Assembly (NCBI GenBank): GCA_902576125.1
Contig: CACGUF010000001.1
Location: forward strand, 248,001 to 312,000
DNA length: 64,000 nt
Reading direction: 5' to 3'
Origin: an uncultured Alphaproteobacteria bacterium
Lineage (GTDB): Bacteria > Pseudomonadota > Alphaproteobacteria > HIMB59 > GCA-002718135
Notes under the pieces: generated by a model
What the model was told of the DNA's origin: nothing
The model's database searches: none
The model's input: the letters and a program-made list of their open reading frames with translations, nothing else
Shown: one piece after another, positions 46,219 to 54,492 of the stretch
Position numbering within the stretch: the first letter of the stretch is position 1
Layout of the letters: every line of letters starts with the position of its first letter
Made by a program: the position numbers and the translations under genes

Positions 46219-46844
46219 TGCTAGATGTTAAGAAAATAAGATTGATTTTAGAATTAAGAGAGTCAGGGATTGCTGATTCTAATATTTTATCGGCTTTAGA
46301 AAAAATACCTCGAGAAAAATTTATTCCAGAGAATTTTAGAAATCAAGCTTATGATAATATAGCTCTTCCAATTGGTGATAATCAAACAATTAGTCAGCCA
46401 TTTGTGGTAGCAAAAATGACTCAATTATTGGAAGTAAACTCAAAGCATAAGATATTAGAGATAGGAACAGGAAGTGGTTATCAAAGTGCTGTTCTTTCAA
46501 AATTAGTAAGAAGAGTTTATACTATAGAGAGAATAAAAAGTTTATTAATCAAAGCTGAAAACGTTTTTAAAGAACTTAAAATTTCAAATATTGTACCTAA
46601 ACATGCAGACGGTAATCTTGGTTGGAAAGAGCAAATACCATTTGATAGAATAATTATTACTGCTGCTACACCATTTTTATCGAAAGAAATAGAGTCACAG
46701 ATTCATGAGGGCGGTATTATTGTTTCTCCAATGATTAAAAAAAATAAACAAGTTATTGTGAAATACAAAAAAACAAATAATGTTTTAAAATCTGAAATTT
46801 ATGACGATGTTCTTTTTGTTCCAAATTTATCAGGCACAGAATAA
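46218..46844 (+). CDS. pcm: Protein-L-isoaspartate O-methyltransferase
   Basis: Pcm methylates isoaspartyl residues in damaged proteins using SAM. The 208-residue protein has the substrate motif NIALPIGDNQTISQPFVVA and SAM motif I LEIGTGSGYQSAVLSKL in canonical form. The start is GTG overlapping the serS TAG stop by one base. It is the better preserved of two PCMT-family genes here (the other is at 30912). One base separates its stop from the convergent MATE gene. Confidence 0.93.
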   Translation: MLDVKKIRLILELRESGIADSNILSALEKIPREKFIPENFRNQAYDNIALPIGDNQTISQPFVVAKMTQLLEVNSKHKILEIGTGSGYQSAVLSKLVRRVYTIERIKSLLIKAENVFKELKISNIVPKHADGNLGWKEQIPFDRIIITAATPFLSKEIESQIHEGGIIVSPMIKKNKQVIVKYKKTNNVLKSEIYDDVLFVPNLSGTE

Positions 46845-46845
46845 A

Positions 46846-48210
46846 TTATAATTTTATTATACTTTTAAATTTTTTATTACAAAAATAATAATATGATAAA
46901 CCGATTGTCCAATGCATAGCTACCATTGAATAAAATAATAAATTGTAATTTTCTCCAAATTGATAGAAGATTAGAGATATAATTATAAAAGGCATTATGA
47001 CAAATCTCATTATTGCCATATACATTACGATTATTGCTCTTTTTAAACCTTGAAAAGTAGCATTACCAATAAAAAAAAATGGGAATGCTGGAAACATTAG
47101 AGCTGAAATTTTCAGGTAGTCAGAACCAAATTTTATAACGAATTCATTATCAGTAAATAAATTCATAGCTATTTCTGATGTAACAAAAATAATTATCCCT
47201 AAAATACTTAACATTATTACCCCTATAAATAATCCTTTTTTGTATGTTTCAAAAACCCTTGAAAATTGTTTAGCTCCAAAATTCTGACCAACTATAGATA
47301 CGGTTGCTGTACTTAATCCTAGCAATGGAAGAAAAAATAATTGCTCATATCTTCCTGCAGAAGTATAACCTGCAATCGCCTCAACTCCGAAAATACCTAC
47401 AAAATAAATCAATATATACGAACCGATGGCAATCATCATCATACCAATAGAAGCAGGTATACCCTGAGATAAAATATTTTTTATAATAAGAAAATTTGGA
47501 ATAATTGAAAATTTTACATACTTATATACTTGAGTTTTTGTTAATTTTATAAAAAGATAAAATATACCTACAAATTGAGAGATAATAGTTGCATATGCTA
47601 TACCTTCAATACCTAAAGGAGAAAATAATTGAAAATTAAAAAACTTACCTGAAATTAGTATTGGGTTTAAAACTATGTTTAAAAAAAAACTAAAAATTAA
47701 GACATTTCTGTAGCTCTTAGTATCTCCTTGAGCACTTAAAGATGAATTTATTGACATCAGAATGAAAATAAAAACTGAACCAAAGAAAATTATATTTATA
47801 TATTTTAATGATAATTGGAGTGTTACTAAATCATTATTTATAAACTTGATTAACGATGAGCTAAAATTAATTCCTAAAATAGTGATTATTATTGCTACTA
47901 ATATTGATAAAATAAAGGATTGTGTAAAAATTTTGCCAGAAATTTCTAAATTATTTTCACCAATACTATTTGCAATTAAGGAAGTAGTGCCAATACTTAA
48001 TCCAACGCCTAAAGCTATAATTATAAAATAAATTGGAAATATCTGACCAATTGCGGCTAATGCTTCATCTGAAATAAAATTTCCAGCAAAAATTGAATCA
48101 ACAACTGAGTATAAATTTTGAAATATTGTTCCAATAGAAGAGGGTATAGCTATTTTAACAAATAATGAGTAAATACTGTCGTCCTTTAAATTAATAGGTT
48201 GACTGGGCAT
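46846..48210 (-). CDS. MATE family efflux transporter
   Basis: The 454-residue protein has about twelve hydrophobic helices in two related halves and belongs to the MATE family (NorM/DinF), which exports drugs or metabolites in exchange for H+ or Na+. The opening SIYSLFVKIAIPSSIGTIFQ with DSIFAGNFISDEALAAIGQIFP is a typical MATE start. The second half begins around SQGIPASIGMMM. It begins with the base after the rlmJ stop, so both are one transcript. The substrate is unknown. Confidence 0.9.
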   Translation of the reverse strand: MPSQPINLKDDSIYSLFVKIAIPSSIGTIFQNLYSVVDSIFAGNFISDEALAAIGQIFPIYFIIIALGVGLSIGTTSLIANSIGENNLEISGKIFTQSFILSILVAIIITILGINFSSSLIKFINNDLVTLQLSLKYINIIFFGSVFIFILMSINSSLSAQGDTKSYRNVLIFSFFLNIVLNPILISGKFFNFQLFSPLGIEGIAYATIISQFVGIFYLFIKLTKTQVYKYVKFSIIPNFLIIKNILSQGIPASIGMMMIAIGSYILIYFVGIFGVEAIAGYTSAGRYEQLFFLPLLGLSTATVSIVGQNFGAKQFSRVFETYKKGLFIGVIMLSILGIIIFVTSEIAMNLFTDNEFVIKFGSDYLKISALMFPAFPFFFIGNATFQGLKRAIIVMYMAIMRFVIMPFIIISLIFYQFGENYNLLFYSMVAMHWTIGLSYYYFCNKKFKSIIKL

Positions 48211-49044
48211 TTATACTCTCTGAATTTTTGGCTTAATTATACAATCATCATCTTTTAATGTGTAATATAATTCTTTAACGCAATTTTTCATGTTTTGAAT
48301 TAGAAAATCAGATCCATCAAAAAGTAAAATACCAGATCCCTTCATACCAATTTCATCGTTATATTTTTTTAATGGTAATTCAATTCTAGTAATTCTATTT
48401 GATCCTAACTTTCTTATACTTTCTATAAATAGATCATTTTTTTCAACATTCAAAACAGGATACCAAATAATTGCTGTTAAATTATTAAATCTTTCATCCA
48501 ATATTTTTATTGTATTTATAACTTTATTAAAATCCTCTTTAATCTCATAAGAAGGATCAATTAATACAAGAGTTTTATTTTTTTTATTAATTTTATTGTT
48601 TAGAAATTCAAATCCATCTTGGTTGTGTAATTTTGAGTTAATGTGTTTTGATAAATTTTTTCTTAATAATTTAAATTCATTATTGTGTAGTTCATAAAAT
48701 GATAATTTATCTAATTTGTCAGTTAAATTACACATAATTAATGGAGATCCGGGATAAAATATTAATTTTTTTGAATTATTTATATTTTTTAAAACTTTTA
48801 TATAAAAATTTATAGAATGACTCTCAAATTTATTATTTTCTAATTTAGAAATACCTTGCTTATATTCCCTATTTTTAGACATGTATTCACTATTAAAATT
48901 ATATAATCCGCTACCTGAGTGAGTATCGATGTAAGTAATTGAATTATGATGTTTTTTTAGACTTTTATATGCTTGTATAAGGCAAATATGTTTCAATACA
49001 TCTGCTTCATTTCCTGCATGAAATCCATGTTTATAGCTTAACAT
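48211..49044 (-). CDS. rlmJ: 23S rRNA (adenine2030-N6)-methyltransferase RlmJ
   Basis: RlmJ methylates A2030 of 23S rRNA. The 277-residue protein opens with LSYKHGFHAGNEADVLKHI, the characteristic RlmJ N-terminus, followed by IDTHSGSGLY and FYPGSPL. The catalytic loop is DPSYE rather than the usual DPPYE; Ser at this place is also tolerated in N6-adenine methyltransferases (D/N-P-P/S-Y). It is divergent from cspA and coupled to the MATE gene. Confidence 0.92.
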   Translation of the reverse strand: MLSYKHGFHAGNEADVLKHICLIQAYKSLKKHHNSITYIDTHSGSGLYNFNSEYMSKNREYKQGISKLENNKFESHSINFYIKVLKNINNSKKLIFYPGSPLIMCNLTDKLDKLSFYELHNNEFKLLRKNLSKHINSKLHNQDGFEFLNNKINKKNKTLVLIDPSYEIKEDFNKVINTIKILDERFNNLTAIIWYPVLNVEKNDLFIESIRKLGSNRITRIELPLKKYNDEIGMKGSGILLFDGSDFLIQNMKNCVKELYYTLKDDDCIIKPKIQRV

Positions 49045-49191
49045 TCTTTTTATCTTTTATAATATTACTTGCAATTACTAGAATTATTGTTACTTACATC
49101 ATTAATTAATTACCGACGAGATTTATAGTTATATTTATTTTTTAAAATACAAATCTTAAAAACCCCATACATTTTAACAAAAGGAGACTAC

Positions 49192-49398
49192 ATGGCTACA
49201 GGTAAAATTAAATGGTTTAATCCAACCAAAGGTTACGGATTTATTGAAAACGATGCAGGTGGAAAGGATGTGTTTTTGCACATTTCTGCTCTAGAAGAAG
49301 CTGGTATTGACCAGTTACAAGAAGGTGAAGCTGTTTCATTTGAAATAGGTGAAAACAGAGGTAAAGAAAACGCTATTAACGTAAAAAAAGTATCATAA
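49192..49398 (+). CDS. Cold shock protein (CspA family)
   Basis: The 68-residue single cold-shock domain binds single-stranded RNA or DNA. RNP1 is KGYGFIEND and RNP2 DVFLHISAL. AAGGAGA sits about six bases before the ATG, after a gap of 147 bases shared with the divergent rlmJ. The leader is A/U-rich with no hairpin I could confirm. The short gap to the next gene suggests a longer transcript. Confidence 0.95.
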   Translation: MATGKIKWFNPTKGYGFIENDAGGKDVFLHISALEEAGIDQLQEGEAVSFEIGENRGKENAINVKKVS

Positions 49399-49401
49399 TA
49401 T

Positions 49402-49623
49402 TTGATTAAGTTTTTAGAATGGGCTGGTGTAATAACAGCCATTTTGTACTCTTTATTTGTTGCGCTAAACATAGGTTTAGAATTTCTAGGCTTTAGCTTA
49501 TTATTAATTTCAGCTCTTTTAATTGGTATTTGGGCTTATAAATTAAATTATAAAGGCATTTTATTATTACAAGTTTTCTATGCAAGTGCTGGAATTATAG
49601 GAATGTATAGATGGTTTGGATAA
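49402..49623 (+). CDS. Small membrane protein of unknown function
   Basis: The 73-residue protein is almost entirely hydrophobic, with two or three membrane helices (about 8-27, 29-46, 52-68) and a C-terminal YASAGIIGMYRWFG. The proposed start is TTG, three bases after the cspA stop; no strong ribosome binding site is visible and no ATG is available before residue 67, so translation may depend on cspA. It overlaps the EF-hand gene by 13 bases. I do not recognise the family; the ending vaguely recalls PnuC-like small membrane proteins. Confidence 0.6.
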   Translation: MIKFLEWAGVITAILYSLFVALNIGLEFLGFSLLLISALLIGIWAYKLNYKGILLLQVFYASAGIIGMYRWFG

Positions 49624-49856
49624 AATTAATTGTAATTTTTATTATATATACCTTTCCAGTTAAATCCTTAGATTTGACAAATGAAGAAATAAATTATTTT
49701 AAAATTATTGATTTAAACAATGATGGTTTTGTTTCAATTGAAGAAATTACTCAATCAACAGGTATTATTTTTCAATTAATTGATATTAATAATGATAAAT
49801 TAATTTCTCTTTCAGAATTAGAGGAGTTAAAAAAAATAATTGAAATTTTAAAATGA
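49611..49856 (+). CDS. Small exported EF-hand protein
   Basis: The 81-residue protein starts with a hydrophobic signal sequence (about 2-18) and then holds two EF-hand calcium loops: D34-L-N36-N-D38-G-F40-V-S42-I-E-E45 and D58-I-N60-N-D62-K-L64-I-S66-L-S-E69. Both have acidic residues at positions 1, 5 and 12, so calcium binding is likely; the second lacks the usual Gly at position 6 (Lys instead). It probably acts in the periplasm, where Ca2+ from seawater is available. Function unknown. It overlaps the neighbours by 13 and 4 bases. Confidence 0.75.
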   Translation: MVWIKLIVIFIIYTFPVKSLDLTNEEINYFKIIDLNNDGFVSIEEITQSTGIIFQLIDINNDKLISLSELEELKKIIEILK

Positions 49857-50590
49857 GTATTTGGGGAAAGTTGCTTGGAGGTGCTGCAGGTTTTGCATTA
49901 GGCGGTCCAATTGGAGCAATATTAGGTGTAATGGCTGGTAGTGCCTTTGATAGAAAAAAACAAAATCATTTTAATTATTCTCGAATCTCTCAAGAGCAAA
50001 AACAACAAATATTTACAATTAGTTTTATTATATTAGCTGCAAAACTTGCTAAAAGTGATGGTCAAGTAACTGATGATGAAATTCAAGCTTTTAAGGAAAA
50101 ATTTAATGTTCCAAAATCTGAATTAAGCAAAGTAGGAAAAATTTTTAATGAAGCAAAAAAAGATGTATATGGATATAAGCAAATTGCAGATCAGGTTGGT
50201 ATAGTCTTTTCGGATAATAAAATATTACTTGAAGAAATGCTTAATAATTTATTTTTTATTGCAGCATCTGATGGTCAAATATCTGTGAATGAGATTGATT
50301 TATTAAGATCAATCTCTCAATCATTTTCCTTCGATGAAAAAATATTCCAAAGAATATTTCAGCTTAATTTAAAAGATAATACTTCAGATCCTTACAAAAT
50401 ATTGACTGTTAGCAGAGATGATTCTGATCAGGAAATTAGAAAAAAATGGATAGAATTAAATAAAGCACACCATCCTGATAATTTAATTGCTAAAGGCATG
50501 CCAAAAGAATTCATCGAACAATCAAACAAAGAACTTGCCGCAATTAACCTTGCATATGACAAAATCAAAGAAATTAGAGCAAAATCTTGA
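49853..50590 (+). CDS. djlA: DjlA-like co-chaperone (TerB and J domain)
   Basis: The 245-residue protein has a glycine-rich N-terminal membrane-associating segment (GGAAGFALGGPIGAILGVMA), a central TerB-like helical domain with two acidic D-G-Q motifs (KSDGQVTDDEI and ASDGQISVNEI), and a C-terminal J domain (DPYKILTVSRD, HHPD at about 204-207) that stimulates DnaK. This is the DjlA architecture in a common alphaproteobacterial length. It begins inside the EF-hand gene (4-base overlap) and overlaps the dehydratase gene by four bases. Confidence 0.85.
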   Translation: MSIWGKLLGGAAGFALGGPIGAILGVMAGSAFDRKKQNHFNYSRISQEQKQQIFTISFIILAAKLAKSDGQVTDDEIQAFKEKFNVPKSELSKVGKIFNEAKKDVYGYKQIADQVGIVFSDNKILLEEMLNNLFFIAASDGQISVNEIDLLRSISQSFSFDEKIFQRIFQLNLKDNTSDPYKILTVSRDDSDQEIRKKWIELNKAHHPDNLIAKGMPKEFIEQSNKELAAINLAYDKIKEIRAKS

Positions 50591-51561
50591 TACCAGAAGA
50601 GTTATCAATACAAGTAATTGAAAAAGTATATAAAGAAATTCAAAACTTTATTAATGTTACTCCTCTTATAAAAGCTAATCAATTTATTGATGAAGATTTA
50701 AATACAAATCTTTATTTAAAATTTGAATGCTTTCAAAAAAGTGGATCATTTAAAGCTAGAGGTGCAATTAATAATATTCTTTCCACTGATAAAAAAGATC
50801 TTGAAAATGGAATTACGGCTGTTAGTGCTGGTAATCATGCAATTGCTGCATCTTATGCTGCAAATATTTTTAATCTTAAAAATAAAATATTTCTTTATGA
50901 ATCAGCAAATCCTTACAGAGTAATGCAGTGTAAAAATTATAATGCAAATATTTTATTTACAAATAAAAATAAAGCATTTGAGGAAGTTAAAAGTGCAGAA
51001 AAGGAAGGTTATAAATTTGTGCACCCATTTGATGGAATAAACACCTTACAGGGATCAGCTACACTTGGTTTAGAAATTATAAATCAAATGAATAATATTA
51101 ATACAAAGCTAGATAATGTCTTAATATCAGTTGGTGGTGGTGGTTTGATTAGCGGTGTAGGCTCTGCCCTCAAACAATTTTTTCCTGAAATTAAAATAAT
51201 TGGTGTTGAACCTGATAACGCAAAAGGAATGACAGAAAGTTTAAAAATAGATGCTCCATTAAGCAAGGTGCAAATAAATAGTATAGCGGATAGCTTATGT
51301 GCACCTCTTCATATGCCTTATTCATTTAATGTTGCTAAAAATTTAATTGATCAAATGGTTAATGTCTCTGATCAAGAAATGATAAATTATATGTTGTATA
51401 CGTTTAAAAATCTAAAATTATTATTAGAGCCTGCTTGCGTAGCTGGTTTTGCTGCTTTAAAAAAATTAAATTCTTCAAAATTTAAAGGTCAAAATACCTT
51501 AATTATATTATGTGGTTCTAATATTGATTATGCATCTTGGAATACATTAGTTAAAAACTAA
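50587..51561 (+). CDS. Threonine/serine dehydratase (PLP fold type II)
   Basis: The 324-residue catabolic-type threonine ammonia-lyase or serine racemase/dehydratase converts threonine or serine to the 2-keto acid. K56 in KSGSFKARGA binds PLP, SAGNHAIAASYAA is the substrate loop and SVGGGGLISG binds the phosphate. It lacks the C-terminal ACT regulatory domain of biosynthetic IlvA. The start is a TTG overlapping the djlA stop. Its stop shares CTAA with convergent anmK. Confidence 0.87.
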   Translation: MIPEELSIQVIEKVYKEIQNFINVTPLIKANQFIDEDLNTNLYLKFECFQKSGSFKARGAINNILSTDKKDLENGITAVSAGNHAIAASYAANIFNLKNKIFLYESANPYRVMQCKNYNANILFTNKNKAFEEVKSAEKEGYKFVHPFDGINTLQGSATLGLEIINQMNNINTKLDNVLISVGGGGLISGVGSALKQFFPEIKIIGVEPDNAKGMTESLKIDAPLSKVQINSIADSLCAPLHMPYSFNVAKNLIDQMVNVSDQEMINYMLYTFKNLKLLLEPACVAGFAALKKLNSSKFKGQNTLIILCGSNIDYASWNTLVKN

Positions 51562-52658
51562 TTATATAAAATCCCACCTGTAATATTTTTTTTAACACCT
51601 GTAGTATTTGGTGTACTTAAAATTAACTTTTTAATAGATCTAATGCCAATATATCCAAACATTTGTGATTCAATTAAATCCCCATTTAATCCATAATCAT
51701 CAATTAAAGAAATTTTTAATTGATAATCTAATTTCTTTATTTGTGCTATTAAATATTTATTTTTTCTTCCACCACCCGTAAATATTATTTCATCCACTTC
51801 AGAGCAAATTTTATTATCTAATAATTTCACTATAGAGAAAATTGTGAAATTTATAGCTGTTCTCAGTGCGTTATGAACTTGCATTTTTTTTAATTCTTTC
51901 ATTAAATAATGAAAGTTATTTCTATCTAAAGATTTTGGGTATTTTTTTTTAAAAAATCTATCTTTTTTAAATAAATCAAAAATTTTAATATTTATATTAC
52001 CTTTTGAAGCTAATTTACCATCTTTGTCGTATTTTTTTTTAAAATAATACATCATTAAGTCATCTGATATTGCATTAGCTGGACCGATATCAGAAGATAT
52101 AAAAATTTTTTTATGTATTAATGCAAAATTTGCTACTCCACCTAAATTTATTATTGCAGCATTTTTATTAATTTTTTCAATTAGATGTTTATGGTAAAAT
52201 GCACCAATTGGTGCACCCTGACCTCCATTTTTTATATCATTAATTCTAAAGTTACTGATCACTTGTATTTTAAAAAAATTTGATATTAATTCTGGATTAC
52301 CTAGTTGTATTGAAATATTTTTATTTGGAATATGTAATATGGTTTGGCCACTTAAACTTATATAGTCAACATATTTTTTTGCGATCCTAAATTCCTTAAA
52401 AAATTTTTTCAAATATTTTATTACCAAATTTGATATTTTAATATCCTGAGCATGTATTAATTTTTTTTTATTAATTTGTTGTATATTTATTTTTTTAATT
52501 TTAATTTGCTCATTAAGTAAATATTGATAACTTTTTTCTTTGATTATTTTAATCTTATTAACTCCATCTGTTGAAATATAAGAAATATCAATTCCATCCA
52601 TAGATGTTCCTGTCATTATGCCGATGATATTAAATATGTTCTTTTTTTTCATTAACAA
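51558..52658 (-). CDS. anmK: Anhydro-N-acetylmuramic acid kinase
   Basis: AnmK phosphorylates and opens 1,6-anhydro-MurNAc during peptidoglycan recycling. The 366-residue protein opens with GIMTGTSMDGID (13-24), then has NGGQGAPIGAFYHK, NLGGVAN and a C-terminal EIIFTGGGRKNKYL. Very lysine- and isoleucine-rich, as expected at this base composition. nagZ, the enzyme releasing its substrate, is not in its usual place after argS in this window. Confidence 0.92.
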   Translation of the reverse strand: MLMKKKNIFNIIGIMTGTSMDGIDISYISTDGVNKIKIIKEKSYQYLLNEQIKIKKINIQQINKKKLIHAQDIKISNLVIKYLKKFFKEFRIAKKYVDYISLSGQTILHIPNKNISIQLGNPELISNFFKIQVISNFRINDIKNGGQGAPIGAFYHKHLIEKINKNAAIINLGGVANFALIHKKIFISSDIGPANAISDDLMMYYFKKKYDKDGKLASKGNINIKIFDLFKKDRFFKKKYPKSLDRNNFHYLMKELKKMQVHNALRTAINFTIFSIVKLLDNKICSEVDEIIFTGGGRKNKYLIAQIKKLDYQLKISLIDDYGLNGDLIESQMFGYIGIRSIKKLILSTPNTTGVKKNITGGILYN

Positions 52659-52681
52659 ATCTCTATAACATTCATAAATTT

Positions 52682-53632
52682 ATGATGTCACTAGATAATA
52701 ATATTAAAGCTATTTTTTTGATTATATTAGGCATGTTTGTTTTTGCTATTCAAGATACATTGATTAAACTGATGTCTGATTCAATAAATATTTACACAAT
52801 TTATATAATTAGATCTATAGTTGGAGTTTTAGTTATTTCTACTTACTGCTGGATTTATAAAATTAAAATAATTTTCAAAACTTATTATCCTTTAATAACT
52901 ATTTTTAGGGTATTCATATTTTTTTTTGGTTTTAGTTTATATTATTTTTCTTTATCAAAGATTTCTTTACCTGAAGCAGTGACTTTATTTTTTATAAGTC
53001 CTTTTTTTGTAACTATAAGTTCAAAATTTATTATTGGTGAAAATATTGGCATATATAGATGGAGTGCAATTTTAATTGGTTTTACTGGAGTTTACTTAGT
53101 TCTAGATCCAAATTTTAATGATTTTAATATTTATAGTCTATTCCCAATCTTTTGTGCTTTTTTCTACGCACTAACAGTAGTAATTCAGAAAAAAACATCT
53201 GATAAAGACTCTATATTTACTCAAATAATGCATACTTATTTATCAGCTATTGTTTTCTCAGTTATAATTTTCTTTTTTGTAAATAATTTAACATTTACTC
53301 CGTATCAATTGTTAGAATACAAATTTGTACTTATGAGCTGGAATATTCCTAGTTTAAATTATTTTATATTACTAATAATTATTGGTTTCACTGCAGTAAT
53401 TGGATTTTTTTCTATTTTTGGAGCCTATATAATAGGATCACCATCAACCATTGCTCCTTATGAATATAGTTTGATAATTTGGTCATTATTATTTGGTTAT
53501 TTTATTTGGAATGATTATCTAACATTAAAAGGTATGACTGGACTTTTATTAATATTAATTGCCAGTTTTTTTACTTTATATAGAGAATATTATTTAAGTA
53601 TTAAAATTAACACAGATAAACCAATAAGATGA
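52682..53632 (+). CDS. EamA/DMT family transporter
   Basis: The 316-residue protein has ten predicted helices in two EamA repeats and belongs to the drug/metabolite transporter superfamily. The first repeat contains YSLSKISLPEAVTLFFISPFF-type sequence, the second GSPSTIAPYEYSLIIWSLLFGY and FIWNDYLT, typical of RhaT/YdcZ-related exporters. The two adjacent ATG codons at 52682 and 52685 are equally possible starts. The substrate cannot be predicted. It is divergent from anmK with only a 23-base gap. Confidence 0.85.
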   Translation: MMSLDNNIKAIFLIILGMFVFAIQDTLIKLMSDSINIYTIYIIRSIVGVLVISTYCWIYKIKIIFKTYYPLITIFRVFIFFFGFSLYYFSLSKISLPEAVTLFFISPFFVTISSKFIIGENIGIYRWSAILIGFTGVYLVLDPNFNDFNIYSLFPIFCAFFYALTVVIQKKTSDKDSIFTQIMHTYLSAIVFSVIIFFFVNNLTFTPYQLLEYKFVLMSWNIPSLNYFILLIIIGFTAVIGFFSIFGAYIIGSPSTIAPYEYSLIIWSLLFGYFIWNDYLTLKGMTGLLLILIASFFTLYREYYLSIKINTDKPIR

Positions 53633-53727
53633 TTTTAAACAGCTTATCAACAAACATATGCACATTAAATTTTTTTTTTTATCTTTTTTATTTGAAAATT
53701 ATTATTTCTAAAGCTAGATTATAATTA

Positions 53728-53840
53728 CTTATTACACGCAAAGGTAGTAAGCAAATTAAATAGGGGAAACTCTATTTAGTTTGTATCGGGAGGAAATGCA
53801 CGATACATAAAAAAGACCTAGCTTGCTGGGTCTTTTTTTT
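53728..53840 (+). ncRNA. Candidate structured RNA with three hairpins and a terminator
   Basis: Four stem-loops follow each other. Hairpin 1: CTTATTAC/GTAGTAAG (53728-53735, 53744-53751). Hairpin 2: a 14-bp stem (53752-53765, 53770-53783; G-U pairs allowed) capped by a GAAA tetraloop. Hairpin 3: about 6 bp GTATCG/CGATAC (53783-53788, 53801-53806) with a 12-base loop GGAGGAAATGCA. Hairpin 4: AAAGACCTAGC/GCTGGGTCTTT followed by a T10 run, a strong terminator fixing the plus strand. TATAAT at 53720-53725 is a possible -10, but would start transcription inside hairpin 1. It may be a small RNA (the GGAGG loop recalls alphaproteobacterial suhB/MmgR-type RNAs, unverified) or a leader for the deaminase gene. 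Confidence 0.65.
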
Positions 53841-53842
53841 TT
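53811..53842 (+). terminator. Intrinsic terminator of the 53.7-kb RNA
   Basis: The 11-bp stem AAAGACCTAGC/GCTGGGTCTTT (one G-U) with a two-base core loop is followed by a run of T residues. It sits between the structured RNA and the deaminase-fold gene. Confidence 0.88.
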
Positions 53843-53876
53843 CCATAAACTTATTAATTATAATAAGAGTCAATCT

Positions 53877-54458
53877 ATGTCTTTTAAAAAATATGATAAC
53901 ATTTTAGATATTTTTTTAAATAATCTTATACCAGAAATTAAAATTTCCGTTTCTAAAGGAAATAAAATATTTGGGGCTTTTGTAATAAAAAAAACTGATT
54001 TCAGTTTAATTGTTACAGGTACAAATAACGAAATGGAAAATCCAATTTTTCATGGAGAAATTTCTACTATTATAAATTTTTTTAAATTAAGAAATTTAAA
54101 CCCAAAAGATTATTTATTTATTTCCTCTCATGAGCCTTGTTCTTTATGTTTGTCAGCAATTACTTGGAGTGGTTTTGATAATTTTTATTATTTATTCCAT
54201 TATAAAGAAACTGAGTCTACTTTTAATATTCCTCATGATCTTAAAATTTTAAAAGAAGTCTTTAAAATTGACAAAGGTGAATATTCAAAAAATAACAATT
54301 TCTGGCAAAGTTACTCAATTATAGAGGAAATTAAAGAACTACAAAATTCAGAAAACGCTAAATTATTAGCAAAAATTAAAGAAATTTATAAAATTTTTGA
54401 AGAGATATCAAAAAATTATCAATCATCTAAAATTTCAAACCATATTCCTCTAAAATAA
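53877..54458 (+). CDS. Cytidine/guanine deaminase-fold protein
   Basis: This 193-residue zinc deaminase-fold protein has the metal motifs HGEIST (H plus catalytic Glu) and PCSLCLSAI (two Cys), in the order of the cytidine/deoxycytidylate deaminase superfamily. A nucleobase deaminase of the GuaD type or tRNA-type deaminase relative is possible. The C-terminal 60 residues are a helical, charged extension. The frame is open back to 53823, but that region is the terminator, so the ATG at 53877 is chosen; TATAAT at 53859-53864 could give it a very short leader. Preceded by the structured RNA on the same strand. Confidence 0.72.
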   Translation: MSFKKYDNILDIFLNNLIPEIKISVSKGNKIFGAFVIKKTDFSLIVTGTNNEMENPIFHGEISTIINFFKLRNLNPKDYLFISSHEPCSLCLSAITWSGFDNFYYLFHYKETESTFNIPHDLKILKEVFKIDKGEYSKNNNFWQSYSIIEEIKELQNSENAKLLAKIKEIYKIFEEISKNYQSSKISNHIPLK

Positions 54459-54492
54459 TTGAAAATATTCAATAATAGGTATAAATAATCTT

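Noticed and set aside
48560..48600. DPSYE instead of DPPYE in RlmJ as a sign of inactivity
   Set aside because: Ser in this position is permitted in the adenine-N6 methyltransferase motif, so no loss of function is implied.
53783..53813. Four-codon micro-ORF (ATG CAC GAT ACA TAA) after GGAGG in hairpin 3 of the structured RNA
   Set aside because: Only two bases separate GGAGG from the ATG, too few for good initiation, and both are inside a hairpin; likely chance.
53728..53842. The structured RNA read on the minus strand (giving a UUUCCUCCC loop)
   Set aside because: The U-tract terminator and the A/T pattern fit only plus-strand transcription; on the minus strand there is no terminator at the 3' end.
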